Shown here: positions 18,256-27,572 of the stretch, piece by piece
How the letters are laid out: every line of letters begins with the position of its first letter
How positions within the stretch are numbered: the first letter of the stretch is position 1
Source of the DNA: Pelagibacterium sp. 26DY04
GTDB lineage: Bacteria; Pseudomonadota; Alphaproteobacteria; Rhizobiales; Devosiaceae
NCBI RefSeq assembly: GCF_031202305.1
Contig: NZ_CP101731.1
Coordinates: 2,046,001 to 2,110,000 of the forward strand
Direction: 5' to 3'
DNA: 64,000 bases
Position numbers and translations under genes: made by a program
Notes under the pieces: generated by a model
What the model was told of the DNA's origin: nothing
The model's input: only the letters and a program-made list of their open reading frames with translations
The model's database searches: none

Positions 18256-19088
18256 TGTGATTAGGCGTGCAATTTTGACCCCCGTTTGGGGTTAATCGGC
18301 ATCCAATATTGACCCCCTTGTTTTGGTTTTAGCACTGCCTGTTTTGGATTTTGACAGGCGGTCGGGGGATGAAGGGCGTGGATACGATTGCACGGGTTCG
18401 CCGGGCATATTTCGTGCAGGGCAAGTCCATCAAGCAGATCGAGCGTGAGCTGCATGTTGCGCGCAACACGGTGCGCAAGATCATCCGGTCGAGTGAGACG
18501 CGCTTTTCCTATGAGCGAGAGACCCAGCCCCTGCCAGCCATCGGGCCGTGGCAGGCAGAGCTGGATCGCCTGCAGCGCAATGTCGTGCTGGTCGGCGGGA
18601 CGGGAACCGGAAAGACCCACCTGGCAATCGCCATAGCCTGAGCCTGTATCCGCAATGGCGCACGCGGCAGATTCTTCAACGTCGTCGACCTGGTCAACAA
18701 GCTCGAGATCGAATCCAGGGCTGGAAAGCAGGGGCGGCTGGCCGAGTATATGGGGCGCAAGGACTTCGTCATCCTCGACGAACTGGGATATCTTCCCTTT
18801 GCCCAGTCAGGAGGCTAATTGCTCTTCCATCTGGTGAGCCGCCTCTATGAGCAGACCTCGGTGACACAAAGATGACCACCGCCCTGCTCGATCGGCTCAC
18901 TCATCACTGCGATATCGTCGAGACCTGCAACGAAAGCTGGCGATTCAAAAACAGGGAATAAAGCTCCCTCAGCAGACCCGCGGCCGAACCGCCTCCGCAA
19001 CCCCCGCCAGCTCCACCGGTTCGCCCGCTCCACATAGGGGGTCAATATTGGATGCCGATAAGGGGGCAAACTTCAACGCCGATTGACA
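18256..19088 (+). mobile_element. Internally deleted IS21-family element with intact terminal inverted repeats
   Basis: The ends begin with TGT and are inverted copies: the outer parts (18256-18283 and 19061-19088) match imperfectly, and a 24-base block (18295-18318 and 19036-19059) is a perfect inverted repeat, fitting the multiple internal repeats of IS21 ends. At 833 bp it is about a third of a normal IS21. Inside are only the start of istA joined to parts of istB. No target duplication is evident (flanks GTGCC and CTTTG), so one end may have been rearranged after insertion. It cannot move unaided but could be mobilised by a related element. Confidence 0.8.
18351..18960 (+). pseudogene. 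Fused and broken istA-istB (IS21 transposase and helper ATPase)
   Basis: The reading frame opens with an IstA N terminus (RVRRAYFVQGKSIKQIEREL, a helix-turn-helix, through FSYERETQPLPAIGPW) and passes in frame into IstB at its P-loop VVLVGGTGTGKTHLAIAIA, so about 1.4 kb has been deleted. IstB then has a stop at the codon after AIAIA, a second stop after AQSGG, and lacks the segment between YEQTSV and MTTALLDRL. The last block ends [11 protein letters not shown]. These are clear inactivating changes. Confidence 0.8.
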
Positions 19089-19122
19089 CTTTGATTCGAG
19101 CAGTTACGTCGCCAAGGTGTAT

Positions 19123-21339
19123 TCAGGTGGTCGTAGCGAAGCCAATCGCACCTTGGCGCCTTTCCACCTCGACCACCACGGCTTGGCCAGAGCGGTGGAG
19201 AGAAATATCGGCCGTCGCACTGTTCAACCGCAAGCGCTTCAGATGGACCGTGTTGAGAAAGTCCGGCAGCATTGGGCTGTCGAACAGGATGCGACCGGCC
19301 TCGACATCGAAGCGCAGGCCGAGGCAGGCTTGCAGTGTGTAAAGCGGTGCAGCAGCGGCCCAGGCCTGGGGAATACAGGCGACTGGGTAGAATGTCGGTC
19401 CATGGGATGCGAGTCGCGAAAAGCCACAGAACAATTCAGGCAAGCGCCGCAAATCGATATAGCTCGCCGCGGCGAACAATCCCTCGAGAATGCGAACCGT
19501 TTCGCCCTTCAGCCCGTAGCGTGCCAGGCCGGCGGCGATCAGAGCATTATCGTGCGGCCAGACTGAACCGTTGTGATAGCTCATGGGATTGTAGCGGCTC
19601 TGACCTGCTGCGATCGTGCGCACACCCCATCCGCTGAAGCTTGCTCGGCCCATAAGGGCGGCAGCGACCGAGCGGGCGTGCGCGCGTTCCGCTATACCGG
19701 TCCAAAGGGCATGTCCTGCATTGGACGACAGCACCCGGCAAGGGCGCTTGTCGCCATCGAGCGCCAGAACGTAACTGCCAAGTTCGGGGTCGAAGAAATC
19801 GCGCGCGAAGGCATGGCGCAGGCTTTCGGCACGCCGGGCAAACCGCGCTGCGGCATCGGCATGCCCCAGGCGTTCCGCCATGGCGCTTGCTGCCATGAAC
19901 GCTCCATAGACATAGGCCTGCACCTCGCAGAGCGCGATCGGGCCCTTGGCCAGCGTACCGTCGCTGTGAAAGATTGAATCGTGGCTGTCCTTCCAACCCT
20001 GATTGGCCAGGCCCTGCTCGGACCGGCGGCCATACTCGAGGTATCCGTCGCCGTCTCGGTCGCCATAGTGCTCGATCCACGCCAGCCCGGCCTCGATGTG
20101 AGGCCAGAGCGCACCGATCGCCTCCATATCTCCTGTGCGGTCGAGATATGCTCCCGCCAGCATCATGAACAAGGGTGTTGAATCGATGCTGCCGTAATAG
20201 CGGCGGAATGGCACCTCGCCCAACTCCGCCATTTCGCCATACCGCACCTCGTGCAGGATCTTGCCCGGCTCGGCATCGGCAGCGGCATCCATTTCTGTCG
20301 CCTGGTTGGCCGCGAGATGGAACAGCACGCCTCGCGCGATATCTGGGTCGATCCAGAGCGTCTCGAACGCGGTGATGAGCGCGTCCCGCCCGAAAACCGT
20401 GCTGAACCACGGAACGCCAGCATAGGGGTATGGACCTTCCGGCGTGTCGGTCATCAGCATATAAAGGTCCGAGATGCTGCGAGCCACGCTCTCGTTAAAG
20501 ATATCGTTGGAGGTAACGATCGCGGCCGCGCGCGAGAAGGCCCTGCGCAGGGAATGGCGTGCCCCGCGAATGGCGCTGAAGAACGATTCTCTCCGGGGCG
20601 TTTTGTGGACGCCGTCGAGGCACTCGACAGTCACAAGTACCGATTGGGTCTCCTTGGGTTCGAGGGTGAGGACGAAGCGTACGCGCGCTCCCGAAATCAC
20701 GTGGGGGCGGGGCAAAAACCGCAGATGCGTCTTGCGCTCGATTCCGTCCAGCCCGGTATAGCCCAGCAGCACTCTGTCTTCACCGACGACCGCCTCGTGG
20801 TCCTGCCCGCGCCGTGTGCGGGCGGTGCCGCGTACCTCGAACAGATCGGCGAAATCTGCCTCGAAGACGAGGTCGAGAACCACGGTGACCGCCTGTTCGT
20901 CGAAGTTGCGCACGGCGATCCGCTCGTAGCATGCAGCCTTCCAAAGAAACCGCGAGCGACGGATGTGGATCAGATCATGCTCGAGCCGGAGGCGTCCCTG
21001 CTCGTCGAAAAGGTCGGGATTGGTGAGATCTGAGGTCAGAGTAGCATTGTCATCACGCAGGGTTGAGCTCAAAAGCAGCGGCCTGCTGCCATTGATGGTC
21101 AGCGTCAAGCGTGAGAGATGCCGTGTATCTCGGTGAAAAAGGCCCTCCGCGCCGGTCGGATCGGCATGGATGTCGCCATTATGGTCGAACACGCCGAACG
21201 TGTCGCCATGCTTGAGCGTGCGGGTTCGGACCTCTTGCAGCGATGCGCGGGCCAGGACGCCATAGGGTTCTTCGTCGTGGGGTGGAAACCCACCGGCTTC
21301 CATCTGTGATGCGAGTTCATGCATTCTGTCCTCCGTCAC
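19123..21339 (-). CDS. Glycogen-debranching-type amylo-alpha-1,6-glucosidase
   Basis: A 738-residue protein. The N-terminal domain (residues ~35-230) has the pattern GDTFGVFDHNGDIHADPTGAEGLFHRDTRHLSRL, characteristic of bacterial GDE_N-bis proteins. The rest is an alpha/alpha toroid with GVPWFSTVFGRDALITAFETLW, NQGWKDSHDSIFHSDGTLA (acidic catalytic region) and SYHNGSVWPHDNALIAAGLARYG. It trims alpha-1,6 branches or acts on a related glucan or glucoside. Its start overlaps the stop of the glycosyltransferase gene by four bases (ATGA), so the pair is translationally coupled. The 3' end lies only 35 bases from the IS21-type element. Confidence 0.9.
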   Translation of the reverse strand: MTEDRMHELASQMEAGGFPPHDEEPYGVLARASLQEVRTRTLKHGDTFGVFDHNGDIHADPTGAEGLFHRDTRHLSRLTLTINGSRPLLLSSTLRDDNATLTSDLTNPDLFDEQGRLRLEHDLIHIRRSRFLWKAACYERIAVRNFDEQAVTVVLDLVFEADFADLFEVRGTARTRRGQDHEAVVGEDRVLLGYTGLDGIERKTHLRFLPRPHVISGARVRFVLTLEPKETQSVLVTVECLDGVHKTPRRESFFSAIRGARHSLRRAFSRAAAIVTSNDIFNESVARSISDLYMLMTDTPEGPYPYAGVPWFSTVFGRDALITAFETLWIDPDIARGVLFHLAANQATEMDAAADAEPGKILHEVRYGEMAELGEVPFRRYYGSIDSTPLFMMLAGAYLDRTGDMEAIGALWPHIEAGLAWIEHYGDRDGDGYLEYGRRSEQGLANQGWKDSHDSIFHSDGTLAKGPIALCEVQAYVYGAFMAASAMAERLGHADAAARFARRAESLRHAFARDFFDPELGSYVLALDGDKRPCRVLSSNAGHALWTGIAERAHARSVAAALMGRASFSGWGVRTIAAGQSRYNPMSYHNGSVWPHDNALIAAGLARYGLKGETVRILEGLFAAASYIDLRRLPELFCGFSRLASHGPTFYPVACIPQAWAAAAPLYTLQACLGLRFDVEAGRILFDSPMLPDFLNTVHLKRLRLNSATADISLHRSGQAVVVEVERRQGAIGFATTT

Positions 21340-22424
21340 ATAAGAACGGAAACGCTTCGGGCTGTTTGAGTCGCTGAAAACGCTTCGTGCCGTCCCACCA
21401 GGCTCAGGCGCTCATAGAGGGCCACATAGTCCCGCGCCATACGCTCGGCTGTGAAGCGGGCTTCGAATGCGGCGCGGACCAAATGACGATCCAGGCCGCG
21501 CGCCTTTTGCGCGCACTCGACGGCCTGCTCGATCGTCTCGACAATGAAGCCGGAAACGCCATGGTCGAGTACCTCGGGCACCGAGCCGCAGTTGAAGGCG
21601 ATGACCGGCGTGCCACAAGCCATGGCCTCGATCATCACCAATCCGAAGGGTTCGGGCCAGTCGATGGGAAACAAAAGCGCTGTGGCGTTGCCCAGGAACT
21701 GCGCCTTCTGCGCCTCGTTGATCTCGCCGATGAACTCTACATTGTCGTGACGGGCTATAAGCGGGGCGATGGTTTTCTCCCAGTAGGCCTGGTCAACCTT
21801 GTCCACCTTGGCGGCAATCTTGAGGATCATGCCTGTACGTGCCGCGATTTCTATGGCGCGGTCTGGGCGCTTTTCAGGCGAGATGCGTCCCAGGAACGCC
21901 AGATAACCGCCAGCTGCCTCTGGCTGGAACGGCAGAAGGTCTGCCGGCAGGCCGTGATAGATCGTCCCGGCCCAGTTAACCGGAGGCATGGGTTTGCGCT
22001 GATCATTGGAAATCGAAACCAGCGGGAATTCGGGGAAGGTGCGATAGAAAGGTACGAGATCGGGCAGATCGAGTCGGCCGTGCAGCGTAGTGATGGTCTT
22101 GCCGGCGCATTCACGCACCAAGGGGAAATGTAGCATGTCGATGTGGAAATGCAGGATATCGAATTCGTCGGCGCGTTGGCGCACCTGTTCAAGCATCATG
22201 ACATTATAGGGAATCGGGTCACGCACTTGGGGATTGAGCCGCAGAGCGACATGGGCACAAGGCACCAACTGGGCCAGCGTTCTCGAGTCGCCGCTGGCAA
22301 AGAGCGTCACCTCATGGCCCTGCCGGACCAACTCGTCGGTGAGATAAGCTACGATGCGCTCCGTCCCGCCGTAAAGCTTGGGCGGCACACATTCAGTCAA
22401 AGGGGCGATTTGCGCGATTTTCAT
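21336..22424 (-). CDS. Family-4 glycosyltransferase
   Basis: A 362-residue GT-B enzyme. N-terminal MKIAQIAPLTECVPPKLYGGTERIVAYLTDELVRQGHEVTLFASG binds the acceptor side; the C-terminal GT4 domain shows LGRISPEKRPDRAIEIA, PIDWPEPFGLVMIEAMACGTPVIAF with the E-x7-E motif, and NCGSVPEVLDHG. ATG 22424 follows AGGAG at ten bases. Its product is unknown; the coupled debranching-type glucosidase suggests an alpha-glucan or compatible-solute role. The 600 bases upstream hold only a broken groEL fragment. Confidence 0.9.
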   Translation of the reverse strand: MKIAQIAPLTECVPPKLYGGTERIVAYLTDELVRQGHEVTLFASGDSRTLAQLVPCAHVALRLNPQVRDPIPYNVMMLEQVRQRADEFDILHFHIDMLHFPLVRECAGKTITTLHGRLDLPDLVPFYRTFPEFPLVSISNDQRKPMPPVNWAGTIYHGLPADLLPFQPEAAGGYLAFLGRISPEKRPDRAIEIAARTGMILKIAAKVDKVDQAYWEKTIAPLIARHDNVEFIGEINEAQKAQFLGNATALLFPIDWPEPFGLVMIEAMACGTPVIAFNCGSVPEVLDHGVSGFIVETIEQAVECAQKARGLDRHLVRAAFEARFTAERMARDYVALYERLSLVGRHEAFSATQTARSVSVLM

Positions 22425-22585
22425 TATTAGGGCACTCCTTTGCTCGCGCGAAGGCTCGGCCACACTGATTAGGGCCGCGCGGCGACAGTTTTTCTGGATA
22501 TCTCGGCTGACAGCCGATTGAGCCGGCCTGCCCAATCGTTAACGATGTCCGGCGGCAAACCGCCGGGCACTTTGACTTGCGATAA

Positions 22586-22880
22586 TCAGAAGTCCATTCC
22601 AGCTCCGGCCGGCATGGTGGGAGCCGCTCCCTTCTTGGGCTTCTCGGCCACCAGGGTCTCGGTTGTGATCAGGAGTGACGCGACCGAAGCGCGGCGCGGA
22701 CCACCTTTGCGGGTCGATCACGCCTGTGGCGACGAGGGCCTGATATTCGCCTGCCACGGCGTTATAACCCCAGCTGTAGTCATCCTTCACAAGCAGCTTG
22801 CCCGCGATCACCGAGCCATGCTCCCCGGCATTGAGCCGCGATCTGCTTGTTCGCGAAAAAGCGACAGGCGATGTACCGCG
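22586..22880 (-). pseudogene. Decayed 3' end of a groEL gene
   Basis: Leftward frames hold the chaperonin C terminus: NAGEHGSVIAGKLLVKDDYS and WGYNAVAGEYQALVATGVID, PQ, then KVVRAALRS after a shift, and LLITTETLVAEKPKKGAAPT ending MPAGAGMDF at a TGA (22586-22588). At least two indels lie between these blocks and nothing of the ATPase domain is present. It is a relic of an extra groEL copy whose main part was lost. The stretch from here to 23019 shows no other recognisable sequence. Confidence 0.78.
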
Positions 22881-23019
22881 CAGATGGTGGCCGGATCGGG
22901 GTTGCGGGATCTTTCCCCGCCCCTCGCGCGCACGCCAACGGCTCGAGGAAGGGCAGCGGCGGGTTCGTGTTGGATCCTAATGGGCTACGGCGCCAAAGAA
23001 ATATGACAACTTCGCTTCA

Positions 23020-23706
23020 TCAACGCGGGATAAAATAGGCGGGAAACCGCTTCCGGCCGAGTTCGAGATGCGCGGTGATTTTTCCCAGATGCGTACGCAA
23101 CACACGCTCCGCTGCATCCGCCCTGCCCGCAAGAATTGCCTCCGTAATGTCCCGGTGCTCGGCCAGGGATAGCTTCAGATTGGAGTCGAGCGTCATGAAG
23201 CGAACCCGGTCGAGCTGCGCCTTTTGGGCGTCGATCAAATCCCAAACGAACTCCACCTCAGCGAGTTCGGCGATCTTGCGGTGAAAGGCTTCATCAAGCG
23301 CATGAAAGGCCGATACGTTCTGCGATGTCGCCGCTTCCTCTTGCGCGATCAGCAGCGGCTCCAGCGCCTCTCCCCATCCCGAATGATCCCGCGCAGCCGC
23401 CTTGCGCATGATTTCAACTTCCAGCGCCTCGCGCGCGAAGCGCGCGTTGAGCACCGCCTGTTCGGAAATCGGCACCACCCGCGTCGTCCTGCGCGCCCGC
23501 ACCGTAACCAGCCCCATCTGTGAGAGGCGGATCAGCGCTTCTCGTACGGGTTGCCGCGACACTCCGAACCGCAGCGCCATCTCGGATTCGGAGACCGGAT
23601 CGCCAGGCTTGAGCGCCAGTCTGATAATATCATCGCGCAGCAGCGAAACGATACGCTCTGCATTGGTCTCTTCAACTATGTCCAGCTCAGTTATCATACA
23701 GAACAT
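23020..23706 (-). CDS. GntR-family transcriptional regulator (FCD domain)
   Basis: A 228-residue regulator. The winged helix at residues ~10-75 reads PGDPVSESEMALRFGVSRQPVREALIRLSQMGLV, followed by a helical FCD ligand domain with FHRKIAELAEVEFVWDLIDAQKAQLDRVR and AEHRDITEAILAGRADAAERVLRTHL, where the His residues are metal/ligand contacts. It is divergent from the TRAP transporter genes and most likely controls them in response to the imported acid. ATG 23706 or ATG 23694 may start it. Confidence 0.92.
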   Translation of the reverse strand: MFCMITELDIVEETNAERIVSLLRDDIIRLALKPGDPVSESEMALRFGVSRQPVREALIRLSQMGLVTVRARRTTRVVPISEQAVLNARFAREALEVEIMRKAAARDHSGWGEALEPLLIAQEEAATSQNVSAFHALDEAFHRKIAELAEVEFVWDLIDAQKAQLDRVRFMTLDSNLKLSLAEHRDITEAILAGRADAAERVLRTHLGKITAHLELGRKRFPAYFIPR

Positions 23707-23713
23707 ACAATTG

Positions 23714-23724
23714 GTCAGTTGACA
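23714..23724 (+). promoter_or_regulatory. Candidate GntR operator overlapping a -35 hexamer
   Basis: The short palindrome GTCA-GT-TGAC at 23714-23723 overlaps TTGACA (23719-23724) in the spacer between the GntR gene and the TRAP operon. Symmetry and place suit an operator. No good -10 box is seen 16-18 bases on, so the promoter call is weak. Confidence 0.35.
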
Positions 23725-23857
23725 TGCAATTCAATCTTCCATACCAGATTGACGGGCAGGCTAGGGATAGGGCCAGTTGTGTTCTGCCGCAAGCCTCGTT
23801 CTGGGAGAATTTGCCGTTCGGCCGGTGGAGGAACCGGCCTGTGCATGGGAGGAACTT

Positions 23858-24841
23858 ATGAACGTCTTCGTGAAGTTTTCGGCGTCGGTGGCCATCCTGG
23901 CCGGCCTCGCCACCGGCGCTGCGAGCCAGGAAATCCTCTTGCGCTCGTCCGACACCCACCCCGATGGCTACCCCACGGTCGAAGCCGTCAAGCACATGGG
24001 TGAGTTGCTTATGGAGCGCTCGGGCGGCCGCATCGGCGTCGAAGTCTACCATTCGAGCCAGCTCGGCGAAGAGGCCGACGCCATCGAACAGACCCGGCTC
24101 GGCGTCATCGACATCATCCGCGCCTCGTTCGGCCCGTTCAACAACATCATCCCCGAAACCAAGGTCCCCTCGCTGCCCTATATCTTCCGTTCGGTGGAGC
24201 ATATGCGCGCTGTAGCCGACGGCGATATCGGCGCCGACATCCTCGCCGCCTTCGAGCCGCACGGCCTGATCGGGCTCGCCTTCTACGATGCGGGCGCGCG
24301 GTCCTTCTACACGTCCGAAACCCCGGTCCGCTCGATCGAGGACATGGCGGGTCAGAAATTCCGCGTCATGCAGTCGGATCTCTTCGTCGACATGATCAAC
24401 GCGCTGGGCGCCGACGCCGTGCCCATGCCCTATGGCGAGGTCTATTCGGCCATCCAGACCGGGGTCATCGACGGGGCGGAGAACAATCCTCCCTCCTATG
24501 AAACCGCGCTGCACGCCGAAGTCGCGCCCTATTACACGCTGGACGAACACCTGATCGTCCCCGAAGTCCTCGCCATCTCGAAAATCACCTGGGATCGGCT
24601 TTCGCCCGAAGACCAGGAGTTGGTCCGCCAGGCAGCGATAGATTCGGTCGCCTATCAACGCGAGCTCTGGGATGCCGCCGAACAGGCTTCGCTTGAAGCC
24701 GTTGCCGCCGCCGGCTCGGAAATCATCGAGGTCGATAAGCAACCCTTCATCGACGCCATGGCGCCCGTCTACGAGCAATATGTCGACACCCCTGAACTCC
24801 AGGAACTGGTCGACCGCATCCAGGCGCTCGAAGTCGAATAG
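23858..24841 (+). CDS. TRAP transporter substrate-binding protein (DctP family)
   Basis: A 327-residue periplasmic protein with signal peptide [23 protein letters not shown] and mature start [28 protein letters not shown]. The DctP core is seen in [19 protein letters not shown] and [50 protein letters not shown], holding the conserved Arg that salt-bridges a carboxylate ligand. ATG 23858 follows GGGAGGAAC. The ligand is thus an organic acid, probably a sugar acid. A stable stem-loop follows the gene. Confidence 0.95.
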   Translation: MNVFVKFSASVAILAGLATGAASQEILLRSSDTHPDGYPTVEAVKHMGELLMERSGGRIGVEVYHSSQLGEEADAIEQTRLGVIDIIRASFGPFNNIIPETKVPSLPYIFRSVEHMRAVADGDIGADILAAFEPHGLIGLAFYDAGARSFYTSETPVRSIEDMAGQKFRVMQSDLFVDMINALGADAVPMPYGEVYSAIQTGVIDGAENNPPSYETALHAEVAPYYTLDEHLIVPEVLAISKITWDRLSPEDQELVRQAAIDSVAYQRELWDAAEQASLEAVAAAGSEIIEVDKQPFIDAMAPVYEQYVDTPELQELVDRIQALEVE

Positions 24842-24869
24842 CGAACCGCCGGCTCCTCCCGGCTGGATA

Positions 24870-24897
24870 GGGAGCACGGCCGCAAGGCCGCGCTCCC
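24870..24897 (+). promoter_or_regulatory. GNRA-capped stem-loop between dctP- and dctQ-like genes
   Basis: GGGAGC-A-CGGCC (24870-24881) pairs with GGCCG-C-GCTCCC (24886-24897) with a single mismatch, capped by the stable tetraloop GCAA. No U tract follows. It likely protects the binding-protein mRNA from 3' decay or partly stops transcription within the 170-base gap. Confidence 0.65.
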
Positions 24898-25012
24898 TGC
24901 CCTCCGAAGCCGGTCAGCCTCGTGGAGCCGCCGCCTCGGGACAAATCCCGGAATAGCAGCGCCAGCCCCTCACCTGGCTTCCGGCAGCCCCAAATCCGCT
25001 CACGGATGATCG

Positions 25013-25540
25013 ATGAACACGATGCTTACCCGCCTTAGCGCCGTTTTCTCCCGCCTCGCCACCCTCGCGCTCTGGGTCGCCGGCATCGGGCTGGTCGCCA
25101 TGACCGTCGCCGTCGCTTGGCAGGTCTATGGCCGCTACGTCCTGGGCTCCACGCCGCGCTACACCGAAGCCCTCTCGATCATGCTCATGGCCTGGTTCAT
25201 ATTCCTGGGCGCCGCCGTCGGCGTCCGCGAGCGCTACCATTTGGGCTTCGACGTGCTGCTCTATTTCGTCCCCCTGCGCGCCAAATCGGTGCTGCGCACC
25301 ATCTCCGATGTCGTCGTCTTCGCCTTCGGGTTCGGCATGGTGGTCTATGGCGGCCAGCTCGCCGCGCTCAACTGGTCGGTCGCTATCCCCACGCTGGGAC
25401 TGCCCGGCTTCATGAGCTTCCTGCCCATCATCACCGGCGGCGTCCTGATCTGCCTGTTCACTATCGAACGCCTGCTACAGCGCTTCGCCGGTCTCGACCC
25501 CGATGGCGATGCCGCCCTCGCAGAAGCCGTGGAGAACTGA
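25013..25540 (+). CDS. TRAP transporter small permease (DctQ family)
   Basis: A 175-residue protein with four membrane segments. The typical AVAWQVYGRYVLGSTPRYTEALSIMLMAWFIFLGAAVGVRERYHLGFDVL signature is present in pieces (VYGRYVLGSTPRYTEAL; VRERYHLGFDVL). It bridges the binding protein and the large permease. ATG 25013 is used, with ATG 25022 as an alternative. The DctM gene begins three bases after its stop. Confidence 0.95.
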   Translation: MNTMLTRLSAVFSRLATLALWVAGIGLVAMTVAVAWQVYGRYVLGSTPRYTEALSIMLMAWFIFLGAAVGVRERYHLGFDVLLYFVPLRAKSVLRTISDVVVFAFGFGMVVYGGQLAALNWSVAIPTLGLPGFMSFLPIITGGVLICLFTIERLLQRFAGLDPDGDAALAEAVEN

Positions 25541-25543
25541 GCG

Positions 25544-26824
25544 ATGGAATTGCTCGTCCTCTTCGGCACTTTCGTCGTCCTGCTCCTGATCGGCACTCCC
25601 ATCGCCTTTTGCTTAGGCGTTGCCTCCTTCGCCACTATCCTTTTCATGGGCTTGCCGCCCGTCGTCGTCTTCCAGCGCCTCCATTCGGGCGTCTCGGTCT
25701 ATTCGCTGATGGCCATCCCCTTCTTCATCTACGCAGGGGATCTGATGGTGCGCGGCGGCATCGCGGCGCGATTAGTGGCGCTGGCTGGCTCGGTTGTCGG
25801 GCATCTGCGTGGTGGGCTTGGTCAGGTCAACATCGCCGCCTCGACCATGTTCGGCGGCATTTCCGGCTCGGCCATCGCCGACGCTTCAGCCATTGGCGGA
25901 TTGATGATTCCGCAGATGAAACAACGCGGCTACGGGGTTGATTACGCCGTCAACATCACCGTCACCTCGGCCGTGATCGCACTGATGATCCCGCCTTCTC
26001 ACAACATGATCATCTATTCCATCTCGGCGGGCGGCCGCATTTCGATCGCAGACCTCTTCACCGCCGGCATTATTCCGGGCCTGCTGTTGACGATCGCGCT
26101 GATGTCCACCGCTTATGTCGTCGCCGTCCGCCGCGGCTATCCAACGGAAAAATTCGCCGGCCTGCGCGTGGTGCTGCAACTGCTCCTCGCCGCCATCCCC
26201 GGCCTGATCCTCATCGGCATCATCTTCGGCGGCGTGCGCTCGGGCGTTTTCACCGCCACCGAAAGCTCGTGCATCGCCATCATCTACGCCTTCCTCGTGA
26301 CGCTGCTGATCTACCGCTCCATGAGCTGGCGCGACTTCGTCGCCGCCACCCTCGGCGCCGTCCGCACCACGGCCATGGTGCTGCTCGTCATCGGCAGCGC
26401 CGCAACCTTCGGCTGGCTCCTCGCCTACACGCGTGTCCCCACCCACCTGATCGAATTCATGCAGGCGATTTCGGACAATCCCATCATCGTCCTCCTGCTC
26501 ATCAACGTGCTGCTGCTGTTCCTGGGCACTTTCATGGACATGTCGCCCCTGATCATCATCACCACCCCCATCTTCCTGCCTGTCGCCGTCGCCTATGGTG
26601 TCGATCCTGTCCATTTCGGGGTGATCATGGTTCTCAACCTGGGCATCGGGCTATGCACCCCGCCCGTGGGATCGGTCCTGTTCGTTGGCTGTGCCGTGGG
26701 CGGTATCCGCATCTGGGACGCGATAAAATCGATCTGGCCCTTCTACTTCGCCGCGATCGCCGTCCTTCTGATCGTCAGCTACATTCCCGCTACGGCCCTC
26801 TGGCTGCCGTCACTGTTTCAGTAG
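25544..26824 (+). CDS. TRAP transporter large permease (DctM family)
   Basis: A 426-residue protein with about twelve hydrophobic segments. It carries MFGGISGSAIADASAIGGLM and PPSHNMIIYSISAGGRISI, the first elevator hairpin, and later FLGTFMDMSPLIIITTPIFLP and NLGIGLCTPPVGSVLFVGC. It is the sodium-coupled transport subunit and last gene of the operon. The FadR-type gene converges on it from the right, 31 bases away. Confidence 0.96.
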   Translation: MELLVLFGTFVVLLLIGTPIAFCLGVASFATILFMGLPPVVVFQRLHSGVSVYSLMAIPFFIYAGDLMVRGGIAARLVALAGSVVGHLRGGLGQVNIAASTMFGGISGSAIADASAIGGLMIPQMKQRGYGVDYAVNITVTSAVIALMIPPSHNMIIYSISAGGRISIADLFTAGIIPGLLLTIALMSTAYVVAVRRGYPTEKFAGLRVVLQLLLAAIPGLILIGIIFGGVRSGVFTATESSCIAIIYAFLVTLLIYRSMSWRDFVAATLGAVRTTAMVLLVIGSAATFGWLLAYTRVPTHLIEFMQAISDNPIIVLLLINVLLLFLGTFMDMSPLIIITTPIFLPVAVAYGVDPVHFGVIMVLNLGIGLCTPPVGSVLFVGCAVGGIRIWDAIKSIWPFYFAAIAVLLIVSYIPATALWLPSLFQ

Positions 26825-26855
26825 GGCCGGCAGAGCCTGGCGCGGCGACCGCCCG

Positions 26856-27572
26856 TCAAATAGCAGTGGTGCCGCGTGGGGACAAAAGACGATCCCGCGA
26901 GCCCGCGATGTGCTGGCGCATCTGGTCCCGTGCACGGGCGGCGTCGCGGTTGGAAATGGCTTCATAGACCGCCGTGTGCTCCACGAATACGTGCTCCAGC
27001 CCGTCATTGGTGCTCTTGAGCGACAGGCCGTGGAATCGCATGCCCACGGCGATGTGATCTTCGAGCGCCTGCATGGCGGTCGCGAAGTACGGATTGGCCG
27101 ACGCCTGGGCGATGCTGAGGTGGAACATGAAATCGGCGTCGACCCGGTGGGCCCGGCGATTGGTAGCGTCACGCAGAAGGCTCAGCGCCGTCCTGATCTT
27201 GCCCAGCGCCTCTTCGGTGCGCCGCTCGGCAGCCATGGCGGCGGCCTCGGGCTCTATTGTGAGACGGAAGTCATAGCAATGCTGCAGGTCCGACAGGTTT
27301 TCCATCTGCCCGAACCCCAAGGGCTCGCGAATGCCCTGCTCGCGCACGAAGCTCCCCGCGCCGCGACGGGAATAGATCAGACCCTGATCGCGCAGCCGCT
27401 GCAATGCGTCTCGGATCACCGGTCGGGAAACCTGGAACTCGGCGGCAAGGGCATGCTCGGTCGGCAGGCGTTCGTCCACGCCATAAGCGCCCGATTTGAT
27501 CGCCTTTTGGATACGCTCGAACACCGTATCCGAAAGGGTGCGGCGAACGTTAAGACCATTCGATAAAGTCAT
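26856..27572 (-). CDS. FadR/GntR-family transcriptional regulator
   Basis: A 238-residue regulator: winged helix with VDERLPTEHALAAEFQVSRPVIRDALQRLRDQGLIYSRRGAGSFV, then an FCD domain (FRLTIEPEAAAMAAERRTEE; DADFMFHLSIAQASANPYF). Its start overlaps the stop of the DUF1537 kinase by four bases, so it is the last gene of a six-gene leftward operon and probably controls it together with the divergent catabolic genes at 33.9-38.1 kb. Confidence 0.93.
   Translation of the reverse strand: MTLSNGLNVRRTLSDTVFERIQKAIKSGAYGVDERLPTEHALAAEFQVSRPVIRDALQRLRDQGLIYSRRGAGSFVREQGIREPLGFGQMENLSDLQHCYDFRLTIEPEAAAMAAERRTEEALGKIRTALSLLRDATNRRAHRVDADFMFHLSIAQASANPYFATAMQALEDHIAVGMRFHGLSLKSTNDGLEHVFVEHTAVYEAISNRDAARARDQMRQHIAGSRDRLLSPRGTTAI

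Noticed and set aside
18256..19088. Target-site duplication around the IS21-type element
   Set aside because: The bases flanking the two ends do not match.
23687..24877. A 396-codon minus-strand frame across the DctP gene
   Set aside because: It is antisense to a complete TRAP binding protein with signal peptide; no motifs or ribosome site.
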